This document shows, one piece after another, positions 40,555-52,923 of a stretch of 64,000 nt of DNA. Each line of letters starts with the position of its first letter. The stretch's first letter is position 1. The translations under genes were made by a program, and so were the position numbers. Under the pieces are notes generated by a model. The model saw only the letters and a program-made list of their open reading frames with translations, was not told where the DNA came from and ran no database searches. This stretch comes from Dermacentor variabilis (lineage: Eukaryota; Arthropoda; Arachnida; Ixodida; Ixodidae): positions 206,698,127 through 206,762,126 of the forward strand of contig NC_134569.1 in NCBI RefSeq assembly GCF_050947875.1. Direction: 5' to 3'.

Positions 40555-41970
40555 TTAAGCAAACAAAATTATATTGTGTGGCGCAATAATGCATCTTTCA
40601 CGCGTATACACGTCACTTTGACGTGGTAAGTTTTCACGCTTTTGGGACACCGCATGAGAGACAGACGACGTGGGCGCCGTCCAAAAAATTGCCAAGATTT
40701 TTTCGAACGGTGAGGAAGGTATCAGCGTGCGGTCGGACATGACTCCAAAGACGGAGAGACTAGTCAGACAGACTTTGAGGCGACGATTCCGCACGCTGAC
40801 GTCCAAGTTAAACTTTGAGAAGAAGTCCTAGCCGATGATCAAGTGAACCAGGTCTGCGAAGACGAAGACTTATCGAAAAGTGTGGCGAAGGCCGAAGCCG
40901 AGGGTGAGAGATCGGAGTCCTTATGTCGCTATATATGTAGACGATGCGTTGGCAGGACGTAGCAACTGACCTGATGATCTGGAACGATCAGCCTTAGTGC
41001 GGGGAACCACGCTGATTTCTGCGCCCGTGTCTATAAGGAACCGGTTACTGCAGAAATTGTCGATTTCCATACAAAGACGGCTAGAATGACAAGCGAGACC
41101 ACACGCCGTCGTCAGTGGCCTCGGCGGGCGTTTGCCGGCCATGAACAGGGAGGAGTGCACTTCGTGGCTCGGTGTCAAAAATGCCGGTGGTACCGGCAGA
41201 GTGGCGAAAGGCTGGAAATCCGAGCATGACGTGTGCTCCGACTCAGCGCGATGATCTAGAAGAGGTTAACGGCTCCCCTGTGGGGGCTCTGGTGTACGGC
41301 CATTGAGGCGGCGAGCTCATCGAGGCGGGCATCAAAGTGCGAAATGACCGGGTGTGTAAGCGGCAAGGTAGCAGTGACAGACCGGGAAGTCGTCTCATGA
41401 ACCTAATCGGCGAGCTGCGCCATGCGGTCGAGGGTGACGTCGCCGGCTGTAGCGAGGAAGAGGCGGTTGGGTTGGGAAAGGCGTTGGAAGAAAAGGTCCT
41501 GAAGCTACGCTGAGTGTGTAGGGACATCGCGCCTCCCGAGAAGCTGTCACAACCGACGCAGCAGCTAGGTGGGGGGCCGGTCACCAAGGTCCTCCTCGGT
41601 GAGGAGCTGCTGGAGGCGAGTGCGTTCCGACAGCATGAATCTCTTCATCACCTTGGTCTTGAGGTGCTAATATGGTGTAGCGCCCGTGAGGGCTGAGAGA
41701 ACGTCGGAGAGCTCGCTGGCAACATCAGGAGAAAGGACTGAGGCGACCATAGTAGTAGCGCGTCGTTTCTCAGGAGATGCGGTAGAGGCATCACGGTGAG
41801 GCGCCTCGGTCTGATGAAACCAAACTTCCGGATTCTGGTGCCAGAAGGGCGGGAGGCGAAGTTGCAGCGAAGAGACGTCCTGCAGACCTCAGTCCCGTTT
41901 CGTGGAGGGTTCCGACGGATCAGTCATTGTCTTCGTCCTAGGTCAGCACTTGTAGGCTTATGCCTCAGGA
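40555..41970 (-). pseudogene. Ty3/gypsy gag-protease fragment, decayed
   Basis: On the minus strand from about 41880, gag reads LPPFWHQNPEVWFHQTEAPH, then MVASVLSPDVASELSDVLSA (with the 'KRFMLSERTRLQQLLTEEDL GDR' type end), broken by a stop and frameshifts. The protease (41178-40921) has FLIDTGAEISVVP, its active site intact. After a stop a C-terminal piece with LDVSVRNRRL (40806) follows. No RT or LTR was found near it. It is a different gypsy family from elements A and B (no DTGAT, short gag of the 'PPFW...DLGDR' type). Confidence 0.8.
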
Positions 41971-42416
41971 GCGAAGGAGGAAACAGCTGACCCGACTCGC
42001 GTGCCACGACCAGTTACCGTCTTTATTTTCTGCTAATGAGGGCGCGAGCTATCCGTGTTCTAGGCACCGCCCTAGGGAGGGCATTACAAACTATTAAATC
42101 GGCGAAGCTGGGCCCACAAAAACAGGCTGCCCTCAAAGACCAAAGATAGCGGCGAGGACAACCGGAAATTTGATCTGCGGATCAAGCGCGTCGGCTTTTG
42201 TACTTGAGTCATCGACATCACAGTGAAATATTTTGCGGGCACAATTGACAAGAACACAGAGAAGGGAGACACACGAGCACTGACTCTCCACTGTTTAGTT
42301 TTCGGAAAGATAGAGAACATATCTACCCCAGCTATCAGCGCTGAGCATGTGCAACAAGAGTCGTCAATAAAACAGAAACATATTAAAAACAGGTTAAAAG
42401 GTTCAACCAGTATTTA

Positions 42417-42915
42417 AAAAATTGGAGGACGCTTAAGCTTCGCCTTCAAGAGTGGAACGCGACAGCGTTCCCGTCGACCCGCCAAGGGGTGTAAGACAAT
42501 GGGCTACGGCGCAGCGACTACGCGCCCCGCATCGGACGCGGTGAGCGTCGAGCAACGCAGCGTTCGGCGCGACAACGAAATGTGCGCCTGAGCAAGCGAC
42601 GCACGCCTGAGCCTTAGGAACAGCTCGTTTCTAAGGCAACACCGCGTTCACTAGAGGCGCTTTTGTACCGCTTTGAAGCATCGAACTCGTGGCTCAGTGT
42701 AAAGAAAAAAAAAACTCGTGGCTCAGTGGTAACGTCTCCGTCTCACACTCCGGAGACCCTGGTTCGATTCCCACCCAGCCCATCTTGGAAGTTGCTTTTT
42801 ATTTATGAAGTGCCTGCCTTGATTTATCGCTCACGGCCAACGCCGCGGACGCCGACACCGACGCCGACGACACCGGCTTTTCTGCGACACGAGCTCCTTA
42901 ACGCTATCGCGTTAA
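42417..42915 (+). mobile_element. tRNA-derived SINE, family 1 (longest copy)
   Basis: It starts at an A-run plus TTGGAGGACGC. The first 283 bp match 2556-2833. After CGAACTCGTGGCTCAG comes TGTAAAGAAAAAAAAA and then ACTCGTGGCTCAG a second time. The tRNA-like head has TGGCTCAGTGGTAACG as A box (about 42719-42734) and GGTTCGATTCCC as B box (42761-42772). The tail is GCCGCGGACGCCGACACCG, then CTTAACGCTATCGCGTTAAAA. The doubled GTGGCTCAG with an A-run suggests one SINE joined to the end of another repeat. Confidence 0.85.
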
Positions 42916-43385
42916 AAGCAAATTTATTATCAATGACTGCAACCGATGGTTGGATTATGCATTTTTCAGCACACTTTTTTTATATGAAACGCTTCTGTGA
43001 TTTCACGCGTTAGTTTATTTTTGTCTGAAAACAAAATGTCAGTATAAAAAAAATACCGGATCACAATGACATAGATTACAGTTGTTCGACAAGTGCGGAT
43101 AGTTTTCCTTACCGAGAGAACGTTCATGTTCTTTTAGACGGGTGTTTATGCGGAGCCATCGAAAGTTCCATAGCAATTGCTAATCCTTCTTGGGTACTAG
43201 GCGCGAACACACAAGAAACTCGGAACACACAACTCGGAAGTGGCGCTCCCCTAGTTCTTTACATACAATGCAAATAGATTGAAGGCGCAGAATCCTTCTG
43301 TAGGAGGATTTCCGCTGAAGCAAGTTCAACGGGAATGCAGGCTCACGAGCACTCACCATTCGAACGTGATCCCCATATGGAGTGT
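42916..43385. other. no gene seen
   Basis: AT-rich; ORFs are without motifs. Confidence 0.4.
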
Positions 43386-45715
43386 TTTTTTCTCTGGAGG
43401 AACTAGAGGCTGCACTTGCTTTATGCAGGCGTTCCTCGGCCCTAGGACCAGATGACATTACACACCGCGCTATGTGCAACCTTGGTAAACGAGCTCGAAA
43501 AACATTCCTGGTTCTGTACATCAACTCGTGACAGAATGGCATGGTTCCCTAGGGAATGGAAGTCAAGTTGTCTGATTCCGCTTCTGAAAGCTGGAAAGTA
43601 GCCTTTGGAAATTGCGTCATACTGTCCGATCGCACTTGCTAGTTGTGTAGGAAAAGTAATGGAAAACATGGTTCTAACCCATCTAGAGTGGTACCTAGGG
43701 CGCCATGAAATTTATCCAGACACGTTGACAGTAGTCAGGCGTGGCCGTTCTTCTATAGTAACGTTGTCGACTTGGTAACGTACGTCAAATTCCAGACGGT
43801 CTCTAACCGCATGTCTACTGCCTTGTTTCTAGTGGTTAAAGGGGTTGCGATACTGACATCCCTCCTTAAAGCGTTCGAAGCAAGAGGACTTGGTGGCAAG
43901 ATATGGTTTGCGATCATTCTACGTGCTCACTCCGCATGGCCCAACACCCTTGTAAAACAGTAGCCGCGTAGTTTCTCAGGCGGAGTACTAAGGCCATCGC
44001 TTTTTATTCTAGTCTTGATTGGTCTACTGGAGGACCTATCAAGCACCTTTCTACTCTCTATCTACGCCTATGACGTTTGTATCTGTACTTCGGGTGGCAT
44101 ACAGCTTCAGCTTTCCATTCGGCATCAGAATGCGGCCTCATCGACATCAAGCTACCTTCGTCAACAAGTACTGCAGGTGACGCGGGAAAAGTGTGCAGTG
44201 GCGGTATTTACACAAAAGCCAATGTCTGCATATGGCATATCAATCAACGGACAAGTGATATCCAGCAGAAGTCCCATATTCTTGAGGTTTGTGACTGACA
44301 GAGACCTTTCTTGGACTCGTCACCTGAACCATGTGAAAAAGCGATTGATTGCTGGTTGTCATCTATTCAGGTTCCTCGCAGGAAAGAACTGAGGTGTGTC
44401 CACACAATCCACATTACAGGTGTACAGGGTGTTGTTTGTTGGGTTTCTCCGGTACAGCCTACCTGTTATATCCCACGTGCATTGCATTGCATGGATATGC
44501 TTTGGGTCACCACGAAGTACGTCAACTGCTCAAACTATTGCAATTGCGACAGATTATTCAATTACGACGCACAGCGCTGTGGAGACAATGCGTGCACATG
44601 TCAGGCACATTGCCCAGACCCCTTGCCACCACATCATCGTAGTGACCATGGAAAGACCCCGCACGTCATTTGGCAGAACTCTCAGTGCAAATTATGCCTC
44701 GCTTACATCGCGATACACACGTGTGGCCGGACCGGTGTGTATGATGGTGTTGGTGCCATACTGAACTACACCTCAGAATTCTAGGACATCACAAAAAGTC
44801 TCACTTACCACCGTCTGCACTAAAGCAATTGAGCTTACTCCTGGTGTGCGAGAGATACACACATCTATACTGACGGATCAACTACATAGACCAGGTATGG
44901 TGGTGTTGTGTTTATACCGACGACAGCAATAACACTGAGATTCAAGGCGTCACATTTCATGACGTCCGAGGCTGCAGTGTCGACACAAGGCGCTTCAATG
45001 TATTGACACAGAGAGTCCTAGTACATCGGCCATGATTTACGACTCGAGAGCGGCATTACACGGCATGCAATCAGTTCTCCGAAGTGGAGCTCACGAAGAG
45101 CTAACATACGAAATTGTCAAACTTCGTCACGACGTCAAATGGAAAGGCCATGAAATTATTTTCCAGGTGATATCTGGCAATTGTGGGGTCAGTGGAAATG
45201 ATCAAGCGAAGCTGCTCGAGAACCACATCAAGAACAACACAGCGTACTGATTCCCCTTCCAGGACACGCTGCAAGGCAGCTGCATCAACTGGCACGCAAG
45301 CTTGCTTTAACAGAGTGGAACACTCCAAATATAAAGCGCACCAGGTTCGACGAACATAACCCTTCGCACCATCTCCGACCTCCACCCGGGCTGCACAGAC
45401 GTGACGCATCGCTTCTATACCGGCTGTGGTTGGGAGTACCTTCCACGAATGGCGTACGCTAGTTTGATCGGAATGACCGACAGTGCAGCGCGCGGCCTCT
45501 GTAGCGGCGAAGAAAACAACGAGCATTTATGGTGCCACTGTCATTGGTTTCAGTCGGAAAGAGCAACATTATCTACCGTATTGCGATGACTGGACGATCA
45601 GCCGTTATCCGTGCAGATGCTACTTGAAGACTGTCCCTGTAGATCGTCGGCCCACAATGCTGTGAAGGCACTTTTGTCTTTCTTGAGGGCGACTCGCCTC
45701 TCTGAACATCTCTGA
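43386..45715 (+). pseudogene. LINE RT/RNase H polyprotein remnant
   Basis: From 43390: FSLEELEAALALCRRSSALG and PDDITHRAMCNLG are the RT entry region, then stops. At 44030, FLLSIYAYDVCICTSGGIQL is motif C with YADD changed to YAYD. SYLRQQVLQVTREKCAVAVF and RFVTDRDLSWTRHLNHVKKR follow (thumb). YRVLFVGFLRYSLPVISHV continues in another frame. RNase H: HIYTDGSTT (about 44860, first Asp), IYDSRAALHGMQSVLRSGAH (second Asp, 45032), SGNCGVSGNDQA (His region, His lost). The tail is SLIGMTDSAARGLC, then ALLSFLRATRLSEHL and TGA at 45713-45715. Many frameshifts and stops; an old copy. Confidence 0.88.
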
Positions 45716-46112
45716 CTTGCTCAGGCCCTCCGCGTGCGTGCGTGAGCTCACCCAACACCACCTAGAGAGCACAAGACCTGTTCACTACGTCATGCTACTG
45801 GCCTAGAATTTTCATTGCCAAGGCTGGCGTGGCGAAAGCAGTGACGTCAAAATCACTGTTGCCTGCTCGGAACTAGCCCCATTAGATTCTATGGCAGTTG
45901 GGCCACAAGCACGTCGTGAAGGATCGGAGTGAAAAGGCCTTGTGCTAGATAGGTGGTGCTGGCTCACCGCAGCTTTCCTCCTCCTCCTCTACCTCTCTAT
46001 ATCTCACGTTTCTATTCACTCCTTCCCTTCTCCCAGAGTAGGGCAGTTAAACAGACGCATTTTTGGTTTACATCCCTGCATTCTCTCTTTATTTCCTCCT
46101 CCTCCTCCTGCT
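43386..46112 (+). mobile_element. RNase H-bearing LINE, 5'-truncated, heavily decayed
   Basis: Remains of RT (43386-44400), connection (44400-44770) and RNase H plus tail (44840-45715) follow in order. The 3' UTR ends in CTCTATATCTCACGTTTC and AGAGTAGGGCAGTTAAACAG, then CATCCCTGCATTCTCTC and a pyrimidine-rich CTCCTCCTCCTCCTG, a tail I recall from tick LINEs. Confidence 0.8.
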
Positions 46113-49100
46113 ATTGGCAAACGTGATTATGGGAGCTGTGGCGCCGACAGAAGGTTGGGAACGGAATAGAGCACTCTTTGCGTCGATTCCTGGTGAAAAA
46201 AAAGAGAAGGCCGCGATGAAGCCCGTGCCAGCGAAATCTTGCGCTACTGTTGGTCTGCAGTCGCAATGGAGAGGATAGGGACATCGACGCCACTGGTGCA
46301 CTTTTTCATACTTCTTTGGGTACTGCCTTACTGGGTCGGCCGCTGTGCCAAAGTACTGCAATCTGTTCGTTCTGTTGACGGCCGCGCCTGTGAACTTTGC
46401 ACCGTCGCTCTCGAGGCACGCTTCGCCGCATACGAGAGCGCCGGGCGCGCTCATTCGGCGCCCACAGGAGGCATCTTCCATTGCTGCTGTTTCTGTTCGT
46501 CGTAAAGCGCGGACTGAACGGAAGAAGGACTTTTGAGTCACATCGCCAGGCTGTATGTTTAGCCACGCCCGCTCCGAGCACGAGCGCACCACACAAGCGG
46601 ACGACACATGAAACGTTCCGCTAAGGCAAGCAGTATGCTCTAGCGACCACATAGCGAATGAAATTGTTTGGCCCGCACATTCTTGTAATTATTACGCAGG
46701 ACGTTGATAAGCTACACCCGACAATTCTGCGGCACTACACATCTGGTATATCGGGTACATGAGCTAGGGCAGCTGGTTACCAAAGCATGCTTTACCATTT
46801 ATGCTCAGTCAAGCGGGTGGACATAGGGGCGTCTTCAAACATATATAACCCCCCCCCCCCTCCCAACTGGCCCCTGGTACCCGGGGACCAAGGCCCCGCG
46901 GACCCCATCCCCCGCTTGTTACTGCGCCACTGTGCCTAATGCACGCGTTCCTTCTAGAAACTACTACCCAATTTGTGCAGCGCATAGAATCTGATTTAAA
47001 AAAAAGTTCTGAAAGAACAAGCACTACAGATAGAATCAGCGATAACGTTCTAGTAAGTTTGAAATCATTAAGGCGTGTCTTGTGCTGTGGGATAACTATG
47101 AGTTGCTATCGGGTGAAATGCTGACCCCGAGAAAAAAAATAAATAAGTACAAGTGTAAATGTTCTTAGTTTGCGTGGCTTGATACTGCGATAGGAAAATT
47201 TATGCATACACAGTAAAGGGTTTGCTTTCTTTTGAACAAGAAATTTAGCCACCGCGCTTTTCCATTAGATTGCCAATGCTTGGGACGACAAGAATACCAT
47301 GCCACCGTTCGATCTCGAATACGTAGAGTCGACTTTCGACAGCTCTTCTCGCCCGTGTGCTTTTATGCTTGATTCGTTATTATTACGATCTTAGGTCTGC
47401 TTCTGAAAGCGGAACGCCTTTCATGCGGAGGACCTGGTATTGCATACAAGCTCTGGGAAAATGGCGAGGATATGTCAATTTAGAGACAAAAAGTTGCTAT
47501 GGATTTAGTTTGTATTGGCTCTTGAAAGTGGGCTTTGTAGTGGTCTTAAGTTCAAAATGTAATTCTTTTTTATTCTTTAAATACGACACAAGAGGCTCGC
47601 TTTGAGGATTGAGTAGCGCTATTGTTTTCATTCGAGGAAGGTTCGGCTACTGTTGCTCTTCGGCCAGATTTATCAAAAAACCTGTATTACACTACATTGT
47701 GCTCTCACAAAGACACGCTTGTCTTGCATGGTATGCCCCTTACAAAAACACTGGCCTTTGCGATGTAGTCACGGCAAGCGCGGCAATTTTCGAACAATAA
47801 AATAATTTTGAATATTCCACAACCCAGTAGCACGCTGAGCACTTCAGTCAAATTTTTATCCTTTATGCGCTTTCATTTTTTACAGGTGTGATGTAAGTTG
47901 AGTTTCTGCATGTATCCATTGGTCATCGCGTGCCAATGGTTTCAAAAGAAAAGTCGTCCGCTCTTCCTACTAAGGCTTCCTGCTAAGCGAACAGTCACCG
48001 CTCAACATTGGCGCCAAATTAACTTTAGTGATGATAATCTGGAAAGTTATAATCGCATCGCATATAAGGCCTTTCGTTTTCCTTATCTCACTGGACAGGA
48101 CTTTCTCTTTGTGGCACGTAGGCAACGTAACGGGCGTGGTCACACATTCAGAATTACACATTTTGATATTTAGGAGCTATCGCTCAGCAAGACATGTGCT
48201 GGCACGGCATCATTTACGGCATTGCTGGCGACTGCTTTTCCGCAGACACCACGCTAGCGCAGCAGACATATGGCGTCCGATACCAAGTGCGAAACTGCAG
48301 GTTTAATTGCAGGCACGGTGCCCATAGGGATAAAAACAAGAGGCGTCAGTGGTTTGAACTTTTTCAGCAATATGAAAAACAAGGGGAAGTCAAAATTTTT
48401 CCATGGCCCCTCATTGCGCAGGACTTTATTACGAGACTGTGGATTTCGAAAGCAGACTCTTTTAATAATGTTTACCTGCGGTTCTGTTATACTTTTGTTA
48501 CTACGTGGCAGTTACAATAAAAGAAATGCTGGCCTTCATACACAAATCAGTGCTTTGTTTTAAACTGATGCGTTGCCGGAAGATAATTTTGAGTAGCTGC
48601 ATGTGAAATTACGTTGATTAAGCTTCCGAGTGCGGCTGTCCGTCTGCTAATCTAAGCGTTATCTTGTTTGCACACTGTCCACCTATTATGCCTTCACTTT
48701 TTCGAGATCTCCACTACCAGCTGCTAAGTTAGCCAACTAGCCTTATCTTGTTTAAGCTTTCAAACTTCATTTTTGTCTTTTCCTGTTGTTTTTAATACCA
48801 GTGCTTGCGTTTCTAGGCCATAATTATGGTTCAAAACATGCGCTTACTAAGCCAAGAGCGTTTTCTATAAAATTATCTTTGCATTATTTCCGTCTGAATG
48901 CTCGCTGCTCTATTCTTCGACGCGTAATGAATTTTGTCAAATAAATATACTAAATATATCCCTGAAAAACTAGGGCAAGTGGAAAAGAAGACAAATTCAT
49001 TTGATGCCATTGATTAAGCCGCTCTGGCTTTTCAAAACATGTTTAAACTCGGCAGGACTACACGAAATCCAATGCTTCTAATCATGACAACCAGTCTAGG
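46113..49100. other. no gene identified; C12 run
   Basis: About 46120-46640 is CpG-rich with long open stretches on both strands (187 codons on minus, to 46089), yet has no domain; an interspersed repeat seems likelier than a gene. A C12 run lies at 46849-46860. From 47100 to 49100 the DNA is AT-rich and featureless. Confidence 0.4.
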
Positions 49101-49317
49101 AGTAACCACTTTATTATTTGAAGTGTCAAAAGGAATTTCTGACCATTAAACGGTACTGTGTACGCTGTTCTTGCCAAACTTGGGTCGCCAGCGCGGTCCG
49201 ACGAAATATGTGCGTGCATTTAACAGAACGCACGACGCGGCTGTTATGACGTATCTTATTCATGAATTTAATGATTTTTATAATTTGTAGGTTCAGAGTA
49301 TCACAACTGTTGACGCC

Positions 49318-49818
49318 TTGTGGGTAAAATTTAAAGAGCACGTGATGCATTGCATCACAAATTTTATCCCTTTGAAAAAGAAGGCAACATGCAAGCACAA
49401 TCCGTGGATTACTCGAGAAATAATCCACATGAAACGAAAAATTAATAGGTTAAGGCAACTAAATAGGCAACGACCAAATTTAGAACTAAAGGTCAGCATA
49501 ATTTCGCTAACAAAACAATTAAAGAATAAAGTACTCGAAGCTAGGAAACGATTTTGTGGCACTACACTAAACAACTTCATTAAAAATTCGCCGGCCAAGT
49601 TCTGGAGGTATTTAAACAGAAAGAATGTTACTGCTAGTTCGCCTACACGTGGAAAGCAGCAAGCTGACTCATTTAACAATTACTTCCAGTCGATATTCAC
49701 CGCCGATAACGGCGTTTTAGGAACATTAGCGTGCTATAGTAATGAGTCTACACAACTTTCTGGCGCCCTGGTCATTAGTGTACCTGGGATTCTTTCTCTG
49801 TTGTTGAACCTTGATTAA
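49318..49818 (+). pseudogene. LINE linker region between endonuclease and RT
   Basis: Basic, helix-rich region: NPWITREIIHMKRKINRLRQ, then FCGTTLNNFIKNSPAKFWRY and SFNNYFQSIFTADN, as found between endonuclease and RT in CR1-type LINEs. The reading frame changes near 49815, so it is separated from RT by a frameshift or stop. Confidence 0.8.
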
Positions 49819-49820
49819 AG

Positions 49821-51297
49821 AAAGTGTTGTGGTCCTGACGGAATTCCAAACTGCTTTCTTAGGCGCTATGCCGAACCAATCAGTGAATATCGCTACCTCA
49901 TATTTTCTAAGTCACTTCAGGACAGCTGTCTGCCCGCTGAATGGAAGTTAGCAAAAATTGTGCCCATTCACAAATCAGGCGACGTAACGTCCCCGTCTAA
50001 TTACCGGCCTATATCCCTCACATGTACCTGTTGTAAAATTCTTGAGCACATCTTACTAAAATTTCTTAGAGAACATACTGAGACTAAAAACATCATTCAC
50101 CAAAACCAGCATGGCTTCAGAGCAGGGTTGTCCACTGTTACCCAACTGGCAGAAATCTTTCATTACCTCGCAGAGGGAATCAATCATCAAAGTCAAACTG
50201 ATATAATTTTCCTTGATTACTCAAAGGCTTTTGATCGCGTGGCGCATGCTAAACTGAATTTCAAACTAAACAAAAGACTTGGCGATGGTCCCGTTACGAG
50301 GTGGACAGCCAGATACTTATCGGAACGCCGACAATATGTGCAATACAATGACCATGCTTCTGATATCGTTCCGGTCATTTCTGGCGTGCCGCAGGGCTCT
50401 GTGCTAGCACCATTTTTGTTCATTTTATACATAAATGACATAACATACCACGTTGATGTGAAGGTGCGTCTCTTTGCGGATGACTACGTGCTATATCAAA
50501 AAATAAACACACATGCAGACCAAATAAGGTTAAACACAGCTTTGGCCAACGTCATAAAGTGGTGCAATACATGGCAAATGCCAATCAATAGGGAAAAAAC
50601 TGTAGTGATGTCTGTCACAAATAAGAAAAGAAAACTTAATTTCCCTTACGGTACTGGCAACGGCGTTCTCAGAACAGTAAGTGAAAAGAAATATCTTGGT
50701 GTGATTATTTCTGATAATCTCAGCTCTAAAGCCCAAGTACAAAACATTACCAAAAAAGGAATGGACAGTTTATACCTCCTTAAGCGCACCTTGCGCTTTG
50801 CGACTTCAGATACCAAGTTACTCGCATATAAAGTCCTTATCCGTCCAATCTTAGAATATGCAAACGTCGTCTGGTTTCCATATATGCAAAAAGATATACA
50901 CATGCTCGAATCAGTTCAACGAAAAGCTGTTCGTTTTATCTACCATAGATACCGGCGCACTGATTCTCCCACAGAGCTGCTTTCCTGCGCAAGCCTAGAT
51001 ACCTTATCAAGCCGCGTCACGCTCCATAGACTCAAGTTTTTTTATCAAATAATTCATAACGCATTTAACATGGATCCTGCTACTTACATTAGTTTTAATC
51101 GTTCTAGAGAAACACGTCACAAGCATGACTTTACGATTAATAAATACTCTTGTGCTAACAACACATATTACTTTTCCTTCTTCCCTCGAGCCATAAGAGA
51201 ATGGAACGGCCTAGATAAATCTGTAACTGCGCAGGATTCCTTGAAAAAGTTCGCTGAGCTCGCAGCCTTGTCAGTCTTGTCAACAATCCAGACCTGA
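49821..51297 (+). CDS. LINE reverse transcriptase (CR1-like), ORF intact but N-terminally incomplete
   Basis: Open for about 490 codons with no stop. Motifs: CGPDGIPNCFLRRYAE (0), LAKIVPIHKSGDVTSPSNYR PISL (1), QHGFRAGLSTVTQLAE (2), DIIFLDYSKAFDRVAH (A, Asp intact), SGVPQGSVLAPFLFILYIND (B), VRLFADDYVLYQ (C, Asp pair intact), WCNTWQMPINREKTVVM (D) and KKYLGVIISDNL (E). The C-terminal domain has LEYANVVWFPYMQKDIHMLE, VQRKAVRFIYHRYRR and FPRAIREWNGLD. The first Met is at 49960, but homology extends upstream, so this is a piece of ORF2. Of all LINE copies here its RT is best preserved. Confidence 0.92.
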
Positions 51298-51343
51298 TGA
51301 TTATGTTCAGACTGTATTGATTTTGTGTTGTTGCCCACTCGGT

Positions 51344-51460
51344 GTGTAACTGGCGTATTACTGTACTGTACTGTATACTGTTTGTATTGTTGCCTGCTTG
51401 ATGTGTAACTGGCGTATTACTGTACTGTATACTGCATTCCTGTATCTTGCTGATAAATCC
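51344..51460. repeat. 59-bp tandem duplication in LINE 3' UTR
   Basis: GTTGCCCACTCGGTGTGTAA CTGGCGTATTACTGTACTG is followed 59 bp later by GTTGCCTGCTTGATGTGTAA CTGGCGTATTACTGTACTG, with small differences. Confidence 0.85.
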
Positions 51461-51510
51461 ATTCCTGTAACAGTGCCAGTGGGACTAACAGTATGTTAAA
51501 TAAAAAAAAA

Positions 51511-52552
51511 TTGGCACCGTTTTGCTCATTCTCTCGAAACTTGAAGGCAGTGCGAGATAGTTTTAACCGAAATGGTAAATGGTGTGGCAGACAACATACT
51601 TATATACATAGATGCCATAGACGAAATACATAGAAGCATGGGAATGCGCTCGCCGCTAGTGGATTTCTTGGTCGAAATAGTGTTTTTGAAGGATATTTGG
51701 AGAACACGTTTTAGGCGCGCACAAAGCACAAGCACAACGATAACACAGTCAAGGCTTAGCCAAAAAAGGTGCCAAATTGGTATTCTTGCATTGCGTTGGC
51801 TATGCCACTTCAGAACCTGCACAATTTTCCCTACACATCTGCCGCATCATTCAATATGGTCCGGCGACTTAAGCGTTGTTACGAAAAGCGGCTCGTAATA
51901 TAGGGTGTAACTACTGAACGTCTTCCATTCTGTTTTTATTCTAATCTCCTGACGTGATCGCTGAAGCAAGCACAGGTGGTGAACCATCCCTTTGTTGGAA
52001 CCGCCCAATCAAACTCTCATAGTTTATAGGGTGTAACTTTTCTGTTTGGTTTCAAGGCGAACAACATTGGCTACATTGCCTGCTTTGACAAGTTCTCATT
52101 ACATAATTGGCTGACGAGACGCAAGTTGGGCGCATAAATGTGGGAAGGGGGATTCGGTGGGGCGCATCTAGAGCAGTGAAAGTAGATGAGCGGCGGAGGA
52201 GGGTGGTGCTGGCGTCACCGATTGGTCCATTTCCCCGGGCTCAGCTTTCGGTGAGTCGTCCATGGTCACCGCGGCGTGCAACGGGGTGTTCTAAAGTGCC
52301 GCAAGTCGGATACTCAGTGACGAATTGTATGCAGAGCGATGCTGTATACTTACAACAATGTGCTCGGAGAAGATATAGTGCCGCGCCAAATAATGATTCT
52401 ACAGAAAAAATTACTTCCCGCCTCAACTCCGAGTACAGGAACCACCAAAGCGATCGGCGTATAGGCGTCTTCTATTCTTTTCGGAACGTGGTAGTCTCCA
52501 AATAATAACTAAAAAGCATTTTACTTTTGTTGGGCATAGTTTTGTACCTGTA
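51511..52552. other. no gene seen
   Basis: Contains a GC-rich block (52180-52290: GTCACCGATTGGTCCATTTC, CTCAGCTTTCGGTGAGTCGT) that may be an interspersed repeat. No coding motif. Confidence 0.35.
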
Positions 52553-52706
52553 GTGCATAAACGGTCCTTTGAGGTGGTAACTGTTTGTGGTTTTTTTGAT
52601 GTTGCAGGAGGAGCAGGCGAACTGGTGTGTCCAGAAATGTTTTTACAAATTAGTGGAAAGCAAATGGCCCACATCAACGTGGAATCGCAAAAAAATGTTT
52701 TGTTAG
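52553..52706 (+). other. coding-like stretch disrupted by element C
   Basis: Open frame with CGFFDVAGGAGELVCPEMFL and ISGKQMAHINVESQKNVLL. It reaches the left end of element C. Reading across the element, with one GTTAG removed, the frame would go on for a few residues at 56629 and stop. An acceptor-like TTTTTTTGATGTTGCAG at 52592-52608 precedes GAGGAGCAGG. Not recognised; it may be a chance open stretch. Confidence 0.25.
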
Positions 52707-52868
52707 TGTATCGGGCATGCGCTGTCTGCGCTACCTTATCAGGACAGCACTGATATCACGCGTGCGTCTGACAATTTAAGTGCGTGCCAATAAACCCTTC
52801 GCTGCTGCTTGTTACTGCCCTCGTGTAGTTGCCTCGATCTTTACCAGACACACGTCGCACACGTTACA
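52707..52868 (+). repeat. element C 5' LTR
   Basis: 162 bp with AATAAA at 52789-52794. In the 3' LTR this signal reads CATAAA. Promoter-like AATTTAAG (left) / TATTTAAG (right) lies about 15 bp before it. Confidence 0.95.
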
Positions 52869-52884
52869 TGGTGTCAGAAGTGGG
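52869..52884 (+). promoter_or_regulatory. element C primer-binding site
   Basis: TGGTGTCAGAAGTGGG directly follows the 5' LTR; the leading TGG pairs with a tRNA CCA end. The tRNA is not identified. Confidence 0.8.
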
Positions 52885-52923
52885 CACTTCGGGTCGAAGC
52901 ATGGATCCGGCAGAGCCCCAACG

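Larger units (their letters stand above)
49105..51510 (+). mobile_element. LINE (CR1-like), 5'-truncated, RT frame largely intact
   Basis: The coding part starts in the endonuclease-RT linker (FNRTHDAAVMTYLIHEF near 49216). RT is open from about 49821 to 51297. The 3' UTR holds a 59-bp tandem duplication (GTGTAACTGGCGTATTACTG at 51344 and 51403) and ends AAATAAAAAAAAA near 51498-51510. Confidence 0.9.

Noticed and set aside
42705..42790. tRNA gene
   Set aside because: Embedded in a SINE with a GC-rich tail; T-arm does not pair properly.
46089..46652. 187-codon minus ORF as a host gene
   Set aside because: No domain, low-complexity end, equally open plus-strand frames; probably a CpG-rich repeat.
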